A stretch of 64,000 nt of DNA, from positions 56,583 to 120,582 of the forward strand of contig JAHEAZ010000003.1 in NCBI GenBank assembly GCA_024642505.1, in the 5' to 3' direction. Of the stretch, positions 10,167 to 20,887 are shown in pieces (position 1 is the first letter of the stretch; each line of letters opens with the position of its first letter). This stretch comes from Gammaproteobacteria bacterium. GTDB lineage: Bacteria > Pseudomonadota > Gammaproteobacteria > Steroidobacterales > Steroidobacteraceae. The notes below the pieces were generated by a model that saw nothing but the letters and a program-made list of their open reading frames with translations, searched no databases and had not been told where the DNA came from. Position numbers and translations under genes: made by a program.

Positions 10167-11309
10167 TCAGTCAAACCAGGCCATGACGGAGTCCCAGCCG
10201 CGCCGGAAGAATCCACCTTCGGCGACGTCCGCGAGTGGGTAAAGGTCCTGAATTGCCACCAGCTTGCCGTCGAGGGTTGCACGAACCTTGCCGACCGGTT
10301 GCGAGGCGGAAAGCGGCGCCGTGAGGCCTGGCTGCAGCGCCAGGCTGACCTGGATCTCGGCGCCCCGGCCGCGTGGCACGGTAGCGTAGAACTCGTTGCG
10401 GAGCCCGACCGCGGCCTCGCCATCCTCGGCACCGTAGACCCGCGGTCGCGTCAGCTCCGCTCCGCGCGGATAGATCCGCTTGGTCTCGAAGAAGCTGAAG
10501 CCGTAGTTCAGCAGGGCGAGGCTCGCATCTTCGCGTGCCTTGAAGCTGGAGGTACCCATGACCACGGCGATCATGCGCATGCCGTCCCGGTGTGCCGAAC
10601 TCACCAGGCAGTAGCCAGCGGCCGCCGTGTGGCCGGTCTTCATCCCATCTACCGACGGATCCCGGTCGAGCAGTCCGTTGCGATTGGCCTGAGTAATATT
10701 GTTCCAGGTGAACTCGCGCTGCGAGTACCAGCGGTAGTATTCCGGAAACTCCTCGATGATTGCCCGTGCCAGCTTCGCCATGTCGCGAGCCGTGACCAGG
10801 TGATTGGTGCCGGGAAGTCCCGCCGAGTTTTCAAAATGCGAGTTCCGCATCCCGAGCCGCTCGGCGTACTGGTTCATTAACGCCGCAAAGGATTCTTCCG
10901 TACCGGCGACGGCTTCCGCGAGGGCAAGGCTGGCGTCGTTGCCGGACTGGACGATCATGCCTTGCAGCAGGGCATCGACCGGGACCCGTGTGCCCACCTG
11001 AACGAACGTGCGCGAACCTTCGGACCGCCAGGCGCGCTCGCTGATCGGCACTTCCGTATCCAGGCTCAGCTTGCCATCCTGGATCGCGTGAAACACCGCG
11101 TAGGCCGTCATCAGCTTGGTCAGACTGGCCGGCTCGACGGGGGAGTCCGCGTCATGACTCGTGATTACGCGCCCACTCTGCTCATCGATCAGGATCCAGG
11201 ACTTCGCCTCGAGTGCGGGCGGCGGCGGAATCGGCGCCGGCGCTGCGATGGCAGAATTCAGCCAGACGAATAGCAACAGGGTGGTGAAATGACGGACGTA
11301 TGCAGGCAT
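10167..11309 (-). CDS. dacA: D-alanyl-D-alanine carboxypeptidase (PBP5/6 family) DacA
   Basis: This enzyme removes the terminal D-alanine from peptidoglycan pentapeptides in the periplasm. The 380-residue protein has a signal peptide (residues 1-23), then the serine DD-peptidase triad: S62-x-x-K65 (PASLTKL), the SGN motif (VQSGNDAS) and KTG (MKTGHTAAAGY). A C-terminal PBP5-like beta domain and an amphipathic tail (RRGWDSVMAWFD) that would anchor it to the inner membrane complete it. I chose ATG 11309, directly before the signal peptide, over a longer reading frame. D-alanine released here is a natural substrate for the adjacent Dat. Confidence 0.95.
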   Translation of the reverse strand: MPAYVRHFTTLLLFVWLNSAIAAPAPIPPPPALEAKSWILIDEQSGRVITSHDADSPVEPASLTKLMTAYAVFHAIQDGKLSLDTEVPISERAWRSEGSRTFVQVGTRVPVDALLQGMIVQSGNDASLALAEAVAGTEESFAALMNQYAERLGMRNSHFENSAGLPGTNHLVTARDMAKLARAIIEEFPEYYRWYSQREFTWNNITQANRNGLLDRDPSVDGMKTGHTAAAGYCLVSSAHRDGMRMIAVVMGTSSFKAREDASLALLNYGFSFFETKRIYPRGAELTRPRVYGAEDGEAAVGLRNEFYATVPRGRGAEIQVSLALQPGLTAPLSASQPVGKVRATLDGKLVAIQDLYPLADVAEGGFFRRGWDSVMAWFD

Positions 11310-11371
11310 TGCGCTTCCAGGTTGATGGGTCGAGGGAAATACGGCCATTACGCCAGCCGTTAGCGGCGACA

Positions 11372-11377
11372 ATTCTA
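11372..11377 (-). promoter_or_regulatory. Candidate -10 element upstream of dacA
   Basis: Within the 256-bp space between rlpA and dacA, the minus strand carries TAGAAT about 60 bases before the dacA start. No convincing -35 hexamer is at the matching distance. This would let dacA-dat-ybeD be expressed apart from the mre-rod genes. The activity is inferred. Confidence 0.3.
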
Positions 11378-11565
11378 AGGCAACCGCCCGCGGCGTGCAT
11401 GCCGCACGCGAGAGCGTGTCGTGCTGATGCTGCCGCCCCGGCTGAGACGGTCATGGGCGTGCGAGCAAGGCGAATTCAGCCCGCAGACGCGGCTGCCGCC
11501 ACGACCATTGCCACCCCGGCCTCGAGGGAAGCGGATCTGATGGTTTCTACGGCAGCCGTTACTGG

Positions 11566-12342
11566 TCAGTCCAGCGCCAGGATCGCCTGCGGGAAACCCG
11601 CCGCGCGCATCCTTTCGACGATGGCGTCAAATGCGGGCACGCTATCGAGTGGGCCGATCCTGACGCGGTGGACGTTCCTGCTACCGGATACAACCGGCAC
11701 GACCGCCACGTTGGCGAAGCCTGCCTCGGCAAGCTGTTGCGCAAGTCTTCTCGCGTTGGCCTCTTCGGAAAACGCACCCGCCTGGGCGTAAAAGCGCTGG
11801 CTTCCCGCCCGGTCGGCCCGCGGTAGCGGCGTGGAGGCTGGACCGACCGTCCGCACCTCCACCATCGCGGTGCCCTCGCGGATCATGTCCAGTTTCGCTG
11901 CGGCGACGTAGGACAGATCGATTATCCGGTTCTTGCTGAAGGGTCCGCGATCGTTGACCCGCACGACTATGCTGCGCCCGTTCTGCAGGTTGGTCACCCG
12001 GACGTAGGCCGGTAGTGGCAGGGTCTTGTGCGCGGCGGTCATGGCATACATGTCGTAGCGCTCGCCGGACGAGGTCGTGCCGCCGTGAAAATCTGGTCCA
12101 TACCAGGAAGCCACGCCGCGCTCGACGTAGCCGTCCCCGCTGGCCATCACCACGTAGCGCTCGCCGAAAACCTCGTAGAAGGGCGGATTACCGCGGGATG
12201 CGCGTGGTTCCGGCCGCGGCACCGCATCCGGTACCGAGGATGGATCCGCCGGGGGACGCGACGGCGGCTCGCGGACCGGTGTGCGGCTGCAGGCTGAAAG
12301 CAGAGCGGCCCCAAAGGCCAACGCCAGAGCAAGGCGCCTCAT
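11566..12342 (-). CDS. rlpA: Septal ring lytic transglycosylase-type lipoprotein RlpA
   Basis: RlpA proteins are outer-membrane lipoproteins; the Pseudomonas enzyme cleaves glycan strands stripped of peptides. The 258-residue protein has a lipobox (LLSAC, lipidated C18) and a proline-rich linker. The double-psi beta-barrel domain (about 75-170) has the conserved GVASWYGPDFHGG and VRVNDRGPF motifs with the catalytic acid and histidine region. A C-terminal SPOR domain (about 185-258) binds denuded glycans at the septum. Its start overlaps the mltB stop (ATGA). Confidence 0.95.
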   Translation of the reverse strand: MRRLALALAFGAALLSACSRTPVREPPSRPPADPSSVPDAVPRPEPRASRGNPPFYEVFGERYVVMASGDGYVERGVASWYGPDFHGGTTSSGERYDMYAMTAAHKTLPLPAYVRVTNLQNGRSIVVRVNDRGPFSKNRIIDLSYVAAAKLDMIREGTAMVEVRTVGPASTPLPRADRAGSQRFYAQAGAFSEEANARRLAQQLAEAGFANVAVVPVVSGSRNVHRVRIGPLDSVPAFDAIVERMRAAGFPQAILALD

Positions 12343-13346
12343 TTCGCCGGAGCCGGTGGCAGGCGCGCCTCGATCGCCCGGCCGAGGTCGTTGACCGCCA
12401 GGGCATAGAGCACGCTGCGGTTGTAGGTCGTAATGACCGCAAAATTCTCAAACCCGGCCCGCAACTCGGGACCGTCCACACCCGCGACGTCGATGAAAAG
12501 GGCGGGCGCGCAGCCATCGAGGGTCGTGTCGAAGGTCAGGCCCTTGTCGCGCAACGATTTTACGGTCTCGTTGGCCACAATGCTCCCCGCGACGAGGCCG
12601 CCGGCGTCCGGGTAGACAAGCTCGGCCGGTGCGACCACGGGTTCACCGCTGCGCCAGCCGTGCTGTACCAGGTAGTTGGCAACGCTGGCGATGACGTCGT
12701 CAATGCTCGTCCAGAGGTCACGGCGACCATCGGCGTTGCCGTCAACGGCATAGGCGCGGTAGCTGCGCGGCATGAACTGCGGGTAACCCATTGCTCCTGC
12801 GTAGGAGCCCTTGGCGGCGACCGGGTCCACGTCCTCCTCGCGTGTCAGCAACAGGAACTGCTCAAGCTCGGCCCTGAAATAGCTGCTCCGGGGCGGGTAG
12901 TCGAATGCCAGCGTGGCCAGCGCGTCGATGACGCGGAACGTCCCGGTGATCCTGCCGTAAAAGGTCTCTACGCCGAGGATGCCGACGATCACACTCTGCG
13001 GGACCCCGGTCTCGCCCTCGATCGCCGCCAGCTGCTCCCGATGCTCCTGCCAGAATCGCACGCCCTCTTCGATCCGCCTTTCGGTCAGGAAATGATCGCG
13101 ATACTCGTGCCAGGGCGTGACGCGCTCGGCCGGGCGGCTCATCAGTTCGATGATGCGCGGCTGGCTCGATGCCTCTAGCAGCAGCTTGTCGAGCCAGCCC
13201 CGGTCGAAGCCGTTGTTCTGCTCCATTTCGGTGGTGAAGGCGTCGACATCGTCGCGCGCCAGGTCCAGCGCGTCGGCAGGCGCGACAACGCCCGGCAGCA
13301 TTGCCGCAGCGGCGATCAGCGGGTGAAGTCGGTCCGTCGGCTTCAT
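12339..13346 (-). CDS. mltB: Membrane-associated lytic murein transglycosylase B
   Basis: MltB cuts the MurNAc-GlcNAc bond of peptidoglycan with formation of 1,6-anhydroMurNAc. The 335-residue protein has an N-terminal hydrophobic signal (residues 8-26) and the SLT2 domain. The catalytic glutamate is in VGILGVETFYGR, and SYAGAMGYPQFMPRSYRAYAV is the family hallmark, here also containing the neighbouring DGNADGRRDLW calcium-binding-like loop. I see no lipobox cysteine after the signal peptide. This copy is therefore probably soluble periplasmic rather than lipid-anchored, as for Slt35-like variants. It overlaps rodA and rlpA by four bases each. Confidence 0.93.
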   Translation of the reverse strand: MKPTDRLHPLIAAAAMLPGVVAPADALDLARDDVDAFTTEMEQNNGFDRGWLDKLLLEASSQPRIIELMSRPAERVTPWHEYRDHFLTERRIEEGVRFWQEHREQLAAIEGETGVPQSVIVGILGVETFYGRITGTFRVIDALATLAFDYPPRSSYFRAELEQFLLLTREEDVDPVAAKGSYAGAMGYPQFMPRSYRAYAVDGNADGRRDLWTSIDDVIASVANYLVQHGWRSGEPVVAPAELVYPDAGGLVAGSIVANETVKSLRDKGLTFDTTLDGCAPALFIDVAGVDGPELRAGFENFAVITTYNRSVLYALAVNDLGRAIEARLPPAPAK

Positions 13347-14479
13347 GTGCGAACGAGCTTACGTTGGGCCTGAAGGCTCATGAGGATACCGAAGCCGGCC
13401 AGCAGGGTCACCATCGAAGTGCCTCCATAACTCACCAGTGGCAGCGGTACGCCGACAACGGGTAGCAGGCCGGTCACCATGCCGGTATTGACGAGAACGT
13501 AGACGAAAAAGGTCAACGCGATGCTGCCGGATACCAGTCGGCCGAAGGTGTCCCGGCACTGGTTCGCCAGGTACAAGGCGCGGCCGATGACCACCAGATA
13601 GAGGCCGATCAGGAACAGTTGCCCGAGCAAGCCGAGTTCCTCGCCGATCACTGCAAAGATGAAGTCGGTCGAGCGCTCCGGCAGGAACTCGAGCTGGGCC
13701 TGGCTGCCGTTCATCCAGCCCTTACCGAAGACACCCCCCGATCCGATCGCGATCTGCGACTGGATGATGTGGTAGCCGGCCCCCAGCGGGTCGGTCTGGG
13801 GGTTGAGCAGGGTCAGCACACGGCTTCGCTGGTAGTCGTGCATCAGGAACCAAGCGAGCGGGGTGGCCGCCGCCGCCAGCCCGGCCCCCGCGAAGACGAA
13901 GCGCCACGGCAGGCCGGCGAGCAGGAGCACCGACAGTCCGGCGGCCGCCACCAGCAGCGCTGTGCCCAGGTCGGGCTGCTCGGCGACAAGCAGTGCAGGG
14001 ATGGCGACGATAACGAGCACCACCAGCGTCTCCCGGATCGACGCCGGCAATGCCCGGTCGTGCAGGTACCAGGCGCACATCATCGGAACCGCCAGCTTCA
14101 TGAGTTCAGACGGCTGGAACCGCACGACTCCGAGGTCGAGCCAGCGCTGTGCGCCCTTGCCGATGTCACCGAGACCGGCGACGACCATCAGCAGCAGCAC
14201 CCCGATGCCGTAGGCGAGCGGCGTGACCATGCGCAGGAACCTGGCGGGTACTTGCGCCAGAAACAACATGCCGACGACGGCGATTCCCAGCCTCACCACC
14301 TGCCTGGTCCACATCGCCGTGTTCCCACCTGCTGCGCTATACAGCACCAGCAGGCCGAACGCAGCGACGGCGGCAAGCCCGACCAGCAGCGCTCCATCGA
14401 GATGCAAGGCCTTGAGCAGCCGCGTGCCGCGGGTAAGCGTTCGCCGGGAGCGTGACTCTCCGAAACCCTGATGCATCAT
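13343..14479 (-). CDS. rodA: Rod-shape peptidoglycan glycosyltransferase RodA
   Basis: RodA is the SEDS-family polymerase that links lipid II into glycan strands for sidewall growth, acting with PBP2. The 378-residue protein has about ten membrane segments. SEDS motifs are visible: the RWLDLGVVRFQPSELMKL region, EQPDLGTALLV, the catalytic-loop region with ERSTDFIFAVIGEELG, and the C-terminal GVPLPLVSYGGTSM. The first ATG at 14479 overlaps the mrdA stop (ATGA), so I take it rather than the next in-frame ATG. Confidence 0.96.
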   Translation of the reverse strand: MMHQGFGESRSRRTLTRGTRLLKALHLDGALLVGLAAVAAFGLLVLYSAAGGNTAMWTRQVVRLGIAVVGMLFLAQVPARFLRMVTPLAYGIGVLLLMVVAGLGDIGKGAQRWLDLGVVRFQPSELMKLAVPMMCAWYLHDRALPASIRETLVVLVIVAIPALLVAEQPDLGTALLVAAAGLSVLLLAGLPWRFVFAGAGLAAAATPLAWFLMHDYQRSRVLTLLNPQTDPLGAGYHIIQSQIAIGSGGVFGKGWMNGSQAQLEFLPERSTDFIFAVIGEELGLLGQLFLIGLYLVVIGRALYLANQCRDTFGRLVSGSIALTFFVYVLVNTGMVTGLLPVVGVPLPLVSYGGTSMVTLLAGFGILMSLQAQRKLVRT

Positions 14480-16356
14480 GGCGACGGTTCCGACAGGTAG
14501 GCATCGAAGACCGCGCGCGCGACCGGGGCCGCGACCGAGCTGCCGTGACCGCCGTTCTCGACCAGCACCGCGACCGCAAGCCGCGGCTGTTCCGCGGGTG
14601 CGAACGCCACGAACAGGGCGTGGTCGCGCAGCCGGTCGGCGACCGTCTTTTCATCGTATTTTTCCTGCTGACCGACGGTATAAACCTGTGCGGTGCCGGT
14701 CTTGCCAGCGATCGTGTAGGCGGCCCCGCGAGCAGCGCGCACGGCGGTGCCGCGCGGTCCGGTGGTTACCGCGACCATGGCGTCGACGATCACCTCCCAG
14801 CTGCCGGGGTCATTGAGGGTAACCGTCGGTAGCGGCTCGGGCGGCCGGGGTGTCCGCTCGCGCGTCTCAGGGTCGCGCAGCGAACTGACCAGACGGGGCT
14901 TGAAGTGAGGTCCGCGAGTTGCCAGTACCGCCATGGCATTGGCCAGCTGCAGCGGCGTTGCGGTCCAGTAACCCTGCCCGATGCCGACTATGACGGTCTC
15001 GCCCGGGAACCAGACCCGCATCTCGGGCTGCTTGAAGGCGCTCTTCTTCCAAGCAGTGGACGGCATGATGCCGCCGCGTTCGCCCTGCACGTCAATGCCA
15101 GTTGGTTTTCCGAAGCCAAGCCTGGTCATGGTGTCGTGAATGCGATCGATCCCGAGCGCTGCTGCCAGGCCGTAGAAGTAGACATCACAGGAGGTCATCA
15201 CCGCCTCGCGCATGTTCACCGTGCCGTGACCTTCCTTTTTCCAGTCCCGGTAGCGGTGACTGGAATTCGGTAGCGTGAAGAAGCCGCGGCAGAAGCGCGT
15301 ATCCTCGGGCTTGATGACGCCGGCCTCCAGTCCTGCCAGCGCCATCAGTGGCTTGATCGTGGAGCCCGGCGGATAGGTGCCACGCAAGACCCTGTTGTAC
15401 AACGGCTGGTCGGGGTTGGTGGTCAAGTCGCGGTAGTCGGCCGTCGAGATGCCGCGCGCAAACTTGTTCGGATCGAAGGTCGGCGTGCTGGCCAGCACCA
15501 GCACATCACCGGTCCAGGGGTCGAGCGCGACGACCGCTCCGCGACGGTCACCCATCGCCTGCTCAGCGACCCGCTGCAGCTCGATGTCCAGCGACAACTC
15601 TAGGTCGAGACCGGCAGCGGGGCGGTCGATTCGCAGTTCCGGCCTGGCTCCGCCAAGGGTTTCGACACTGCGGCCCTCGGCGTTGACGAGCACCTCACGA
15701 AAACCGCCCCGACCGTGCAGTTCGGCTTCGTAGGAACTTTCCAGCCCGGTCTTGCCGATGGCGGCGGTGCCGAAATACTGTGCGGGGTCAAGGCGCTTCA
15801 GGTCGTCCTCGCTGATCGACCCGACGTAACCGAGCGCATGCACAGCGACCGATCCGTAAGGATAGTGACGCGCCATGCGAGTCGCGAGGTCGACGCCACG
15901 GAGTTCGTGGCGGTGCACGGCGTAGCGGCTGATCTCTTCGTCGGTCAGCCTAAGCCGAACCGGCACCGCCTCGAACAGGCGCCGGCTGGCGATCAGCTTC
16001 CTGACCCGTTCGAGGTCGTCCGATTCGAGCAACTCGAGCTGCACGAGCCGCTGCAAGACGCCATCCAGGTCGTTGACCTGCTCGCGGGTAATGGTCAGCT
16101 GGTAGGCCGGTGTGTTTTCGGCCAGAATCCTGCCCTTGCGGTCGTAAATGATGCCCCTGTCGGGCGGAAGTGGCTCGATCCGGACCCGGTTTCCCTGGGA
16201 CAGTTCCGCATAGTACTGATAGCGAACGACCTGCAGCCACAGCAGCCGACCGGCCACCAGTGCGAGCAGGAGCGCGACAATGCCGCCGGCCAGCAAGACG
16301 CGCAGCTCGAAGGTCCGTTGCTCGCGAAACAGGTCCTTGACCTTGACTCGTCGCAT
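14476..16356 (-). CDS. mrdA: Peptidoglycan DD-transpeptidase PBP2 (MrdA)
   Basis: PBP2 crosslinks the glycan strands made by RodA. The 626-residue protein has one N-terminal membrane anchor (about residues 20-45) and the class B PBP pedestal (about 50-230). The transpeptidase domain has the SxxK motif at S332-K335 (PPGSTIKP), an SxD motif in TSCDVYFY and KTG in AGKTGTAQ. The length matches MrdA of related bacteria. It lies between mreD (10-bp gap) and rodA (overlap), the usual elongasome order. Confidence 0.96.
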   Translation of the reverse strand: MRRVKVKDLFREQRTFELRVLLAGGIVALLLALVAGRLLWLQVVRYQYYAELSQGNRVRIEPLPPDRGIIYDRKGRILAENTPAYQLTITREQVNDLDGVLQRLVQLELLESDDLERVRKLIASRRLFEAVPVRLRLTDEEISRYAVHRHELRGVDLATRMARHYPYGSVAVHALGYVGSISEDDLKRLDPAQYFGTAAIGKTGLESSYEAELHGRGGFREVLVNAEGRSVETLGGARPELRIDRPAAGLDLELSLDIELQRVAEQAMGDRRGAVVALDPWTGDVLVLASTPTFDPNKFARGISTADYRDLTTNPDQPLYNRVLRGTYPPGSTIKPLMALAGLEAGVIKPEDTRFCRGFFTLPNSSHRYRDWKKEGHGTVNMREAVMTSCDVYFYGLAAALGIDRIHDTMTRLGFGKPTGIDVQGERGGIMPSTAWKKSAFKQPEMRVWFPGETVIVGIGQGYWTATPLQLANAMAVLATRGPHFKPRLVSSLRDPETRERTPRPPEPLPTVTLNDPGSWEVIVDAMVAVTTGPRGTAVRAARGAAYTIAGKTGTAQVYTVGQQEKYDEKTVADRLRDHALFVAFAPAEQPRLAVAVLVENGGHGSSVAAPVARAVFDAYLSEPSP

Positions 16357-16366
16357 CGATGCCGGC

Positions 16367-16846
16367 TCAGGCCCTGATGGCCAGGCGCGAATAGAGTCCG
16401 GTCATGAGCGGCCAGCAAGCCGCGCCGGTCAGCACCGGCAGCCAACGGGCCCAGGTCGTCACCGGGAAGCCGGCGATACCGTCGATCCAGAACAGGATGA
16501 ATTCGTTCAACAGTAGCAGTCCGAAAATGACTGCCGACTGGTGCAGGATCGGGAAGGCGCGGATCCTGAGGCGCATCTTGAGTGCGATATAGGCGATCAC
16601 AACCAGCGCCAGGGCATTCTGTCCCAGCAGCATTCCGTGCAGCGCGTCAATCGCCAGACCTGAACCCCAGGCCATCAGCAATCCTGTCGTTCGAATGGAC
16701 AGCAAGCACAGCCACAGGACGGTCAGCGCAACGAAATTGGGCCGCAACGGTTCCAGCCAGTCCGGCAAGGGCACGACGGTCGCGGCGAGCGATACCGCCA
16801 GCAGCAGAACAAGAACGGGCCAGTTTCTGACGGGTCGGCGCGCCAC
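16367..16846 (-). CDS. mreD: Rod shape-determining protein MreD
   Basis: MreD is a small integral membrane partner of MreC in the elongasome. The 159-residue protein is almost wholly hydrophobic, with five to six predicted membrane spans, and carries the family pattern PDWLEPLRPNFVALTVLWL and GLAIDALHGMLLGQNAL. The start is GTG 16846, two bases after the mreC stop, which supports translational coupling. Confidence 0.92.
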   Translation of the reverse strand: MARRPVRNWPVLVLLLAVSLAATVVPLPDWLEPLRPNFVALTVLWLCLLSIRTTGLLMAWGSGLAIDALHGMLLGQNALALVVIAYIALKMRLRIRAFPILHQSAVIFGLLLLNEFILFWIDGIAGFPVTTWARWLPVLTGAACWPLMTGLYSRLAIRA

Positions 16847-16848
16847 GG

Positions 16849-17850
16849 TCAGTTCCCCGCCGCCGGGGTCGTCGGGTCTGCCGGCAGTTCCGGCGCCGGC
16901 TCGGCCGCGGCAGTGTCTGGTACCGGTACGCCTTCCAGAGTCGCGGCATGGGGGTCCACCTGCAACGACTGACCCGCGCTAGCCTCGTCGTCGGGCTCCA
17001 TCACGCGATTGTCAAACCATACCAGCAGGACCTCCGGATCGCGGTCGAGCTGCGCGAGCGGGGCGGCGCTGACCGACAACAGGGGCTCGGAGGGGTCGCG
17101 CCGGACCTCGCCGACTTTGGCCACCGGGTATCCGGGCGGAAAGACGCCGCCGAGTCCCGAGCTAACCACGAGGTCGCCCTCGACGATGTCAGCATTCCGT
17201 GGCAGGTAGGGCAGCATCAGGTTTCCGGCCTGGCCCTGTCCCACGGCGATCGTGCGCACCCCGGTACGGTTGATCTGCACGGGGATGGCATGGTCGGGGT
17301 CGGAAATCATGATGATCTCGGCGGAGACCGGACCGACTCTCATGACCTGCCCGAACACGCCAGTCGCATCGAGCGCCGCCTGACCGACGAAAACATCTTC
17401 CCGGGAGCCCTTGTTGACCAGGACACGTTGCCGGTACGGGTCCAGATCGACCCTCAGGATCTCCGCGACCAGCGACCGCTCCGCGACCCGGGCGGAGCCG
17501 GCACGCGCCTCGCGGAGCCGCTGGTTCTCCTGCTCGAGCGAGTCGAAGCGGAGCAAGCGCAGCCGGATTTCGCGATTCTCCGCCTTCAGCCGGTCATTCT
17601 CCTCGGTCAGGCCGCGGCGGGTAGTCAGCGTTTCGGATGCGGCGCGCCACGCGGAGCCGGGAGCGTCCACGATCCAGTGAACGGGATAGACAGCCGCCGA
17701 AAGCCAGCCGCGCACGACCCCGATGTACTGCTGCTGGTGATCGGCCACCATCAGTGCCACGGCGGCTGCCGCGAGGATGGCCAAGCGCAGACCCAGCGAT
17801 GGGCCTTCGAGCAGTAGCGGACGGTGGTCCTGGTCCTGTATCGGCGACAA
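16849..17850 (-). CDS. mreC: Rod shape-determining protein MreC
   Basis: MreC links cytoplasmic MreB filaments to the periplasmic wall enzymes. The 333-residue protein has a short cytoplasmic start and one membrane helix (about residues 18-36). A coiled coil (about 65-110, LTEENDRLKAENREIRLR) and the periplasmic beta domain follow, with the family signature around VLVNKGSREDVFVGQ and GLGGVFPPGYPVAKV. The C-terminal tail (about 280-333) is Pro/Ala-rich and probably disordered. The start is a TTG at 17850: no ATG or GTG lies between it and the upstream in-frame stop. Confidence 0.93.
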   Translation of the reverse strand: MSPIQDQDHRPLLLEGPSLGLRLAILAAAAVALMVADHQQQYIGVVRGWLSAAVYPVHWIVDAPGSAWRAASETLTTRRGLTEENDRLKAENREIRLRLLRFDSLEQENQRLREARAGSARVAERSLVAEILRVDLDPYRQRVLVNKGSREDVFVGQAALDATGVFGQVMRVGPVSAEIIMISDPDHAIPVQINRTGVRTIAVGQGQAGNLMLPYLPRNADIVEGDLVVSSGLGGVFPPGYPVAKVGEVRRDPSEPLLSVSAAPLAQLDRDPEVLLVWFDNRVMEPDDEASAGQSLQVDPHAATLEGVPVPDTAAAEPAPELPADPTTPAAGN

Positions 17851-17957
17851 CGAGCGCTCCGCGGCGGAATCGACGGGCCGGAGATTCGGGGTTCAAATGT
17901 ACACGACCCGCGGTGCATGCGGGCGGCGCCGGTCTGGCCAGGTCGCGCGGTACGCGA

Positions 17958-19415
<1,458 letters not shown>

Positions 19416-19419
<4 letters not shown>

Positions 19420-20876
19420 GCCTGCATCTCAAGTCGGCGGCCGAGCTGGGCCGTGGCATCCGCGCCGGAGAGTACTCCAGCGAGGAGGTCGCACGTCATT
19501 TCCTGGATCGCATCGACCAGGGTAACGACCGGTTGAACGCCTTCGTCACCGTGACCGCCGAACGTGCGCTCGAGGACGCGCGGCGGGCCGATGCTGCGAT
19601 CAAGGCTGGCGAGGGGGGCGCGCTCACTGGCGTTCCCCTGGCACACAAGGACATTTTCTGCACCAGCAAGATCCTTACCACCTGCGGGTCGAAGATGCTG
19701 TCGAACTTTGTCTCGCCCTATGATGCCACCGTGGTCGAGCGCCTGGCCGCGGCCGGCACGGTCCTGCTCGGTAAGACCAACATGGACGAGTTCGCGATGG
19801 GTTCGTCCAATGAAACCAGCTTCTACGGTCCGGTCCGCAACCCCTGGGACGAGAACCGGGTGCCGGGAGGGTCATCCGGCGGCTCGGCAGCCGCAGTTGC
19901 GGCTCGCCTCGCACCCGTGGCGACCGGTACGGATACGGGCGGGTCGATCCGCCAGCCAGCTGCGCTCACGGGACTGACGGGCGTCAAGCCCACCTACGGA
20001 CGGGTCTCCCGCTACGGCATGATTGCCTTCGCCTCGAGCCTGGACCAGGGCGGGGTGCTGGCGCAGTCGGCAGAGGACGCGGCCCTGTTGCTCGAGGCCA
20101 TTGCCGGATTCGACCCGCGGGATTCGACCAGCGTAGACGCGCCGGTGCCGGCCTACGCAACCCAGCTCGACCGGCCGGTGAAGGGCCTGAAGGTCGGGAT
20201 CATCCGCGAGTTCTTCGGTGAGGGGCTGGACCCGGCAACCGGTGATGCCGTTCAGGCAGCGCTGGAGGTGTATCGCTCTCTGGGCGCCGAGCTGGTGGAG
20301 CTGAGCCTGCCGGCGTTGCCACTGTCGGTGCCGACCTACTACGTCGTGGCCCCGGCCGAGTGCTCATCGAACCTGTCGCGATTCGACGGCGTGCGCTTCG
20401 GCTATCGCTGCGAGGACCCGAAGGACCTGCTCGACCTGTACACCAGGTCAAGAGGCGAGGGGTTCGGGGCCGAGGTCAAGCGTCGGATCATGACCGGGAC
20501 CTACGTGCTCTCGGCCGGGTATTACGACGCGTATTACCTCAAGGCGCAGAAGGTCCGGAACCTCATCAATGCCGACTTCAAGCGCGCCTTCACGGAGGTC
20601 GACGTGCTCCTGGGCCCGACTTGCCCCACGCCAGCATTCGGCATAGGCGCCAAGGTCGACGACCCGATCACCATGTACCTCAATGACATCTATACGATCG
20701 GCGCCAATCTGGCCGGCCTGCCGGCGCTATCCGCACCCTGCGGGCTGGTAGACGGGCTGCCCGTCGGTCTGCAGGTCATCGGGCCGCACTTTGCGGAATC
20801 CCGCGTACTGGCGGTGGCCCATGCCTACCAGCGCGAAACGGACTGGCACCGGCGCATTCCGCCGGCCTGGGCGTGA
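19416..20876 (+). CDS. gatA: Asp/Glu-tRNA amidotransferase subunit GatA
   Basis: GatA is the amidase-signature subunit that releases ammonia from glutamine for the transamidation. The 486-residue protein carries the Ser-Ser-Lys triad: the lysine in [10 protein letters not shown], and the serine-rich [15 protein letters not shown] followed by [16 protein letters not shown]. The start is a GTG overlapping the gatC stop. A full gatCAB operon implies that at least one of the amide tRNAs is made indirectly here, which needs a non-discriminating GluRS or AspRS elsewhere in the genome. Confidence 0.97.
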
Positions 20877-20887
20877 GGAGCGAGCCA